This document shows positions 1 through 2,622 of a stretch of 5,691 nt of DNA, one piece after another. This DNA is from Candidatus Parcubacteria bacterium (GTDB lineage Bacteria; Patescibacteriota; Minisyncoccia; Phycocordibacterales; CAIZLB01). The translations under genes were made by a program, and so were the position numbers. Where the stretch lies: NCBI GenBank assembly GCA_014378965.1, contig JACMMR010000065.1, positions 1 to 5,691 of the forward strand, given 5' to 3'. How positions within the stretch are numbered: the stretch's first letter is position 1; each line of letters opens with the position of its first letter. The notes beneath the pieces were generated by a model, which searched no databases, was not told where the DNA came from, and saw only the letters and a list, made by a program, of their open reading frames with translations.

Positions 1-152
1 TGTGATTTTTTCTATATAGGTGATGAGAAAGTGCATAATTGCACTTTCTTGTAGGAGTTGAAAAGGTTTTATTTATTTTCGAGAATTCAAAGAATTTGAG
101 AAAATTTAAAACCTGTACTGAAGTCGTAGACTTCAACTCCCATCATCTCCAC
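1..152. repeat. Structured 152-bp intergenic repeat, copy 1 (may extend left of the window)
   Basis: This stretch matches 772-923 at a constant offset of 771 bases with no gaps. There are only three mismatches (positions 49, 80 and 145), and similarity stops at 153. It is rich in inverted repeats. GAAAGTGCA (27-35) pairs with TGCACTTTC (40-48) around a 4-base loop. GGAGTTGAA (54-62) pairs with TTCAACTCC (132-140). Inside that, AGGTTTTA (64-71) pairs with TAAAACCT (107-114), ATTTTC (75-80) with GAAAAT (100-105), and AATTC (84-88) with GAATT (92-96). A competing hairpin, TGAAGTC (119-125) with GACTTCA (129-135), shares bases with the 132-140 arm. The first bases correspond to the 3' arm of the hairpin that precedes copy 2, so this copy is probably cut by the window edge. 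No convincing reading frame runs through it. It lies upstream of the promoter at 211-239, so it is not part of the mRNA leader started there. Confidence 0.93.
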
Positions 153-160
153 TTTTTTTG

Positions 161-187
161 AAATAGCCCTATTATGTAAGGTTATTT
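161..187 (+). other. Weak hairpin between repeat copy 1 and the promoter
   Basis: AAATAGCC (161-168) can pair with GGTTATTT (180-187), including one G-U pair, around an 11-base loop. The sequence TGTGTTTTT follows. It could be a weak terminator that insulates the promoter at 211 from upstream transcription. The stem is AT-rich and the T-run is interrupted, so this is tentative. The equivalent spacer is missing after repeat copy 2. Confidence 0.25.
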
Positions 188-210
188 TGTGTTTTTGGGG
201 TGTATATCAC

Positions 211-239
211 TTGACTTTTAAGCGTATATATGCTAATAT
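211..239 (+). promoter_or_regulatory. Sigma70-type promoter with extended -10, upstream of the 258-530 gene
   Basis: TTGACT (211-216) is separated by exactly 17 bp from TAATAT (234-239). A TG at 231-232 gives an extended -10 (TGC-TAATAT). The predicted transcript starts near 246, giving a leader of about a dozen bases before the ATG at 258. This start also rules out the in-frame ATG at 240, which overlaps the -10 box. The same TTGACT/17 bp layout recurs at 931-959 in the second cassette. Confidence 0.75.
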
Positions 240-257
240 ATGTACATAAGAAGGACA

Positions 258-530
258 ATGTATCCTACTTTAACAACAAAAAAAAGCATGATGAAAAAAG
301 GACTTCTCATTATCACAGTCTCAATGGTAACACTAGCAACCCTTCTCTACACCTACCCAGAAAGATCTAAAGAAATCTTAGGTCTCAACCCCACAACCGA
401 AGAAGCTATAAAAGCTTTAAAGGACGCTGGGTATAAAAATCCATCCCTCGTGATTAGAACCAAGGAGGGAATGATGGTGTTTGAGGCATATAACACAAAA
501 ACAGGACATACGGTCTGGGTTAAATACTAA
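258..530 (+). CDS. Small single-pass membrane or exported protein with a possible PepSY-like tail (90 aa)
   Basis: I do not recognise this as a named family. From the ATG at 258 the protein has a short Lys-rich N-terminus and a hydrophobic stretch at about residues 15-31 (GLLIITVSMVTLATLLY). A tail of about 55 residues follows. The positive charges before the membrane segment suggest N-inside, C-outside topology. An uncleaved signal anchor is likelier than a cleaved signal peptide because no clear A-x-A site follows. The tail contains PTTEEAIKALKDAGY, then alternating polar and hydrophobic strands (VIRTKEGMMVFEAYNTKTG, VWVKY). This helix-then-hairpin pattern is reminiscent of a half PepSY domain, which is an inference only. 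The start at 258 is preferred to 240 because 240 lies in the -10 box, and AGAAGGA (249-255) sits just before 258, though unusually close. A start at 288 or 291 is also possible. The gene has its own promoter and terminator, so it is monocistronic. Confidence 0.75.
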   Translation: MYPTLTTKKSMMKKGLLIITVSMVTLATLLYTYPERSKEILGLNPTTEEAIKALKDAGYKNPSLVIRTKEGMMVFEAYNTKTGHTVWVKY

Positions 531-555
531 CTAACCAAGCACCAAGTCTTGATCG

Positions 556-592
556 ACACCTACCTCTTCGGAGCTCTGGGTGTTTTTCTTTT
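556..592 (+). terminator. Rho-independent terminator of the 258-530 gene
   Basis: ACACC (556-560) pairs with GGTGT (579-583). Inside, CTC (564-566) pairs with GAG (571-573) across a TTCG loop, giving the very stable C(UUCG)G tetraloop. A T-rich run (583-592) follows. It begins about 25 bases after the stop codon at 528-530, with no gene immediately downstream. Confidence 0.8.
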
Positions 593-771
593 ATAAATGT
601 TTAACACTCTCCTTGTGACTCTCCTATAAACAATATAATGTTAATTTTCAAGCATATTTTGGAGGTTTTTGTTATTATTATAGTAAACCCAGAAGCCAGA
701 AAGGTAATGCTTTAACTGGTTCAACATTTTACCCCTCATCTCCACAAAACAGAAAAATCTCAGACTTGCTC
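593..771. other. Gene-free spacer; together with the adjacent repeat, 531-987 has no supportable gene
   Basis: Between the first terminator and repeat copy 2 I see no convincing gene on either strand. A TATAAT (634-639) has TTGTGA 15 bp upstream (613-618). This could be a weak promoter reading toward the hairpin at 751-784. Imperfect pairing exists between CCAGAAAG (692-699) and CTTT-AA-CTGG. CTCATCTCC (735-743) can pair with GGTGATGAG (790-798) with one mismatch, which ties the end of this spacer to the start of repeat copy 2. A short untranslated RNA from about 646 to 785 is possible but not demonstrated. Confidence 0.5.
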
Positions 772-784
772 TGTGATTTTTTCT
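751..784. terminator. Bidirectional terminator-like hairpin at the left edge of repeat copy 2
   Basis: AGAAAAATC (751-759) and CAGA (761-764) pair with TCTG (770-773) and GATTTTT (775-781) across a CTTGC loop with one T-T mismatch. The stem is flanked by A-rich sequence on the left and T-rich sequence on the right, so it could end transcription from either direction. The right arm belongs to the 152-bp repeat. Positions 1-13 therefore look like the surviving half of the same hairpin for copy 1. No gene ends directly upstream on the plus strand, so what it terminates is unclear. Confidence 0.5.
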
Positions 785-923
785 ATATAGGTGATGAGAA
801 AGTGCATAATTGCACTTTCGTGTAGGAGTTGAAAAGGTTTTATTTATTTTAGAGAATTCAAAGAATTTGAGAAAATTTAAAACCTGTACTGAAGTCGTAG
901 ACTTCAACTCCCATCTTCTCCAC
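772..923. repeat. Structured 152-bp intergenic repeat, copy 2
   Basis: This is identical to 1-152 except at 820, 851 and 916. All major stems persist: 798-806/811-819, 825-833/903-911, 835-842/878-885, and most of 846-851/871-876. The rival hairpin 890-896/900-906 also persists. The 820 change is in an unpaired linker and the 851 change removes only the innermost pair of one stem. Its right edge is 7 bp before a promoter (931-959). Reading frames crossing it on either strand have no ribosome site and no family resemblance, so it is treated as non-coding. Confidence 0.93.
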
Positions 924-930
924 GTTTTCA

Positions 931-959
931 TTGACTTTAAATTTTATATATTATATAAT
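931..959 (+). promoter_or_regulatory. Strong sigma70-type promoter upstream of the 988-1248 gene
   Basis: TTGACT (931-936), a 17-bp spacer and a perfect TATAAT (954-959) give a near-consensus promoter. Transcription should begin near 966, leaving a leader of about 22 bases before the ATG at 988. The -35 box starts 7 bases after repeat copy 2 ends, and TTGACTTT also opens the promoter of the first cassette. Confidence 0.85.
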
Positions 960-987
960 AATATAGTAAAACTCAACCAACATACCT

Positions 988-1248
988 ATGTACTTTATTA
1001 CACTCAAACGATCGTGGGAATTTTTAGATGCATCAGACGACACTTCTGGTAAGCCAGGGTGGAGAAAAACAATTGTTGAAGCTGGAACGTATGAAGCTGA
1101 AAAGATTCCAAGTCCTTTTGGATATTACGGATATTGGTTTGTTCTCAAAGGCACCCTAATTGGATGGGGTGAAAGAAACTTAAGACTTTATGAAGATTTG
1201 CCGACTGAAGACGGTGTTACTATCGTCATGTTAGAACAAGCTGCATAA
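988..1248 (+). CDS. Small soluble protein of unknown function, probably beta-rich (86 aa)
   Basis: I do not recognise a named family. The protein has no signal peptide, membrane segment or cysteine and is likely cytoplasmic. It opens with MYFITLKRSWEFLDASDDTS, continues with a basic GKPGWRKT stretch, then short hydrophobic strands split by Gly and Pro (VEAGTYEAEKIPSPFGYYG, YWFVLKGTLIGWGERNL). It ends in an acidic tail with a final strand (VTIVMLEQAA). The density of Trp, Tyr and Gly in the middle fits a small beta-barrel such as an SH3-like fold, which is inference only. The ATG at 988 has no Shine-Dalgarno sequence, but it lies about 22 bases after the predicted transcript start, and no better in-frame start exists. 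It is monocistronic, bounded by the promoter at 931 and the terminator at 1267. Confidence 0.8.
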   Translation: MYFITLKRSWEFLDASDDTSGKPGWRKTIVEAGTYEAEKIPSPFGYYGYWFVLKGTLIGWGERNLRLYEDLPTEDGVTIVMLEQAA

Positions 1249-1266
1249 CAGCTTTCAAAAACCAAT

Positions 1267-1300
1267 CACCTCGCCCCTCCAGGCAGGTGTGTTTTCTTTT
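1267..1300 (+). terminator. Rho-independent terminator of the 988-1248 gene
   Basis: CACCT (1267-1271) pairs with AGGTG (1285-1289). After one bulged C, GCC (1273-1275) pairs with GGC (1282-1284) over a 6-base loop. The run TTTTCTTTT follows at 1292-1300. It is GC-rich for this region and starts 18 bases after the stop codon. Confidence 0.85.
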
Positions 1301-1310
1301 ATGATAAAAT
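1300..1310 (+). promoter_or_regulatory. Candidate -10 region for ung, implying a near-leaderless transcript
   Basis: TATGAT (1300-1305), overlapping TAAAAT (1305-1310), lies in the tail of the preceding terminator and only 7-12 bases before the ung ATG. The usual spacing from a -10 box puts the transcript start at about 1312-1317, so the leader would be five bases or fewer. No clear -35 box is visible and there is no Shine-Dalgarno sequence. Read-through from the upstream gene is the alternative. Confidence 0.4.
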
Positions 1311-1316
1311 ACAAAG

Positions 1317-1982
1317 ATGTTAAAAGAAATTCATTCTTCATGGAAAACCCTTATCAAAGATCAATTCAGCCAAGACTATTTTAAAATACTCTCTGAATTT
1401 GTTACGAGTGAATACAACACCCGAACAATTTACCCTACTCAAAAAGAAATATTTAAAGCATTTGACCTTTGTCCGTTTAATAAAACGAAAGTTATCATCA
1501 TTGGTCAAGATCCTTACCATGGACTAAACCAAGCTAATGGATTATCATTTGCAGTTCATAAAAATATTCCCCTTCCCCCCTCACTCAAAAATATTTTCAA
1601 GGAAATTGAGTCCGACGTAGGTATAAAACCAGAACAAAACGGAGACCTATCTCGCTTCGCCACACAAGGGGTTTTATTATTGAATGCAACCCTAACTGTT
1701 CGTGCACAAACTCCTGGTTCTCATCAAAATAAAGGTTGGGAACAGTTTACTGATGCAGTTATTAAAAAATTATCAGATAAAAAAGAACATTTAGTTTTTA
1801 TACTATGGGGAAATTATGCAAAGAAAAAAGGACTGGTAATTGATAGAAATAAACATTGTATTATTGAGTCATCTCACCCCTCTCCTTTTTCAGCACACAA
1901 TGGATTCTTTGGATCAAAACCATTTAGTAAGACGAATGAGTATTTGAAAAAAATTGGAGTAAGTGAAATAGACTGGAGATAA
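1317..1982 (+). CDS. ung: Uracil-DNA glycosylase, family 1 (base excision repair)
   Basis: Ung removes uracil from DNA, left by cytosine deamination or dUMP misincorporation, by cutting the N-glycosidic bond; this starts base excision repair in the cytoplasm. The 221 residues match the usual family length (E. coli: 229). The water-activating loop GQDPYHG is at 63-69, with catalytic Asp65. The uracil-stacking Phe is at 78 (GLSF). The uracil-reading Asn is at 123 in LLLNATLTVR. The DNA-intercalation loop HPSPFSA at 187-193 carries catalytic His187. GWEQFTDAV (140-148) and FILWGNYAKKKG (161-172) are also typical. One oddity: residue 191, normally the Leu wedged into the minor groove (HPSPLS), is Phe. 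The ATG at 1317 fits family N-termini, though there is no Shine-Dalgarno sequence. The gene is monocistronic and ends 2 bp from the stop of a convergent gene. Confidence 0.98.
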   Translation: MLKEIHSSWKTLIKDQFSQDYFKILSEFVTSEYNTRTIYPTQKEIFKAFDLCPFNKTKVIIIGQDPYHGLNQANGLSFAVHKNIPLPPSLKNIFKEIESDVGIKPEQNGDLSRFATQGVLLLNATLTVRAQTPGSHQNKGWEQFTDAVIKKLSDKKEHLVFILWGNYAKKKGLVIDRNKHCIIESSHPSPFSAHNGFFGSKPFSKTNEYLKKIGVSEIDWR

Positions 1983-1984
1983 TT

Positions 1985-2620
1985 CTACAACTCATCATCA
2001 CTTGATTCAATCAATGAATCTTTTTTTAGATTTATATCAAATAAAACTATTTCATCGGTGATAGGATTATATCCCATATTCCCAGATCGAATATCCATAT
2101 AATCAAAAAGACAATTTTGTATCTCCTCCAGCCGGTTTTCAAGCTCTTTACTCTTTGTATAATTACCTTCTACTCTCAATTTTCCTATATAATCATATAA
2201 GGTATTTTCAGCATCTTTTTCATACCTAGAGACAACATATCTAATAGAATTATCTGAATATGCAAAAATATATTGTATTGCTTTGACCTTACCTATATTA
2301 CTTTTGGTTAATCTACTTTCAATATCCATACCTGCTTTAAATTCAGTAACACCACCTTCCTTCACATTGGGCATTTTTTTAATGAAAAATTCGTCCGTGC
2401 CGATTTTCAACAAAAAATACTCTCGTTCTATTTCAGATGCTTCTTGAATTTTCTTAATTTCAATACCTTCAACTTGATCACCTTCAATAACCCTTTTTAC
2501 TTTAGAAATAATATTTTTATACTTTTCTTTGTATTGTATAAACTCAGGACTATAAACCAAAGACCACCCATTGTGGGTGATCTCTTCATGTCCAGGTTTA
2601 TTTGAACTTTCTATAGACAT
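1985..2620 (-). CDS. Kinase-fold-like cytoplasmic protein (211 aa), second gene of the surface-protein operon
   Basis: No named family is certain, but the residue layout resembles a minimal protein-kinase/aminoglycoside-phosphotransferase fold. YFLLKIGTDEFFIKKM (69-83) looks like a beta hairpin ending in the ATP-site lysine (Lys81 or 82). Glu93 or Glu101, in a helix after it, could be its ion-pair partner. YVVSRYEKDAENTL (128-141) resembles the hinge. DYMDIRSGNMGYNPITDEI (173-191) gives Asp176 and Asn181 in D-x4-N spacing, as in kinase catalytic loops. Asp195 in LFDIN sits 14 residues later, close to the 13 of classical kinases. No glycine-rich loop is apparent, and DIN replaces DFG, so it may be a divergent kinase or a pseudokinase. 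There is no signal peptide, membrane segment or cysteine-rich part (one Cys, 170). The acidic C-terminus is probably disordered. The ATG lies 2 bases after the upstream stop with only a weak GAG ribosome site, so translational coupling is likely. Confidence 0.87.
   Translation of the reverse strand: MSIESSNKPGHEEITHNGWSLVYSPEFIQYKEKYKNIISKVKRVIEGDQVEGIEIKKIQEASEIEREYFLLKIGTDEFFIKKMPNVKEGGVTEFKAGMDIESRLTKSNIGKVKAIQYIFAYSDNSIRYVVSRYEKDAENTLYDYIGKLRVEGNYTKSKELENRLEEIQNCLFDYMDIRSGNMGYNPITDEIVLFDINLKKDSLIESSDDEL
2004..2027 (+). terminator. Candidate ung terminator inside the convergent gene
   Basis: GATTCA (2004-2009) pairs with TGAATC (2015-2020) over a 5-base loop and is followed directly by seven T (2021-2027). 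It starts 22 bases after the ung stop codon. It is embedded in the last codons of the convergent 211-residue gene, where it encodes part of DINLKKDSLIESSDDEL. The 6-bp stem is AT-rich, and TTGAT (2002-2006) can pair alternatively with ATCAA (2010-2014), so efficiency may be modest. Confidence 0.55.
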
Positions 2621-2622
2621 GA

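Noticed and set aside
240..257. Upstream ATG at 240 as the start of the first small gene
   Set aside because: Its first base directly follows the -10 box (234-239), so it lies before the likely transcript start. The ATG at 258 follows a purine-rich ribosome site.
638..715. 25-residue hydrophobic peptide beginning at the ATG at 638
   Set aside because: The ATG overlaps a possible -10 box (634-639) and would lie upstream of that promoter's start. There is no ribosome site and nothing else to support translation.
661..745. A complete tRNA gene
   Set aside because: An acceptor-like pairing and a T-loop-like heptamer can be found, but the T stem does not pair and no D or anticodon arm can be drawn.
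1..923. The repeats as integron attC sites flanking gene cassettes
   Set aside because: attC sites run from RYYYAAC on the left to GTTRRRY on the right. Here the arms are reversed (GTTGAAA left, CTTCAAC right), the seventh core base does not fit, and no integrase gene is visible.
1..923. The repeats as part of a CRISPR array
   Set aside because: There are only two copies, 152 bp long and 771 bp apart with a gene between them, which is unlike a CRISPR repeat-spacer array.
641..931. 96-codon minus-strand reading frame across repeat copy 2
   Set aside because: It spans the structured repeat and spacer, has no ribosome site, and its product is low-complexity and basic with no recognisable domain. 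The frame is a by-product of AT-rich non-coding DNA.
810..1052. 80-codon plus-strand reading frame
   Set aside because: It starts inside the repeat, runs through the strong promoter at 931-959 and overlaps the better-supported 988-1248 gene in another frame.
1338..1520. 60-codon minus-strand frame inside ung
   Set aside because: It is antisense to the conserved N-terminal part of ung and has no independent evidence.
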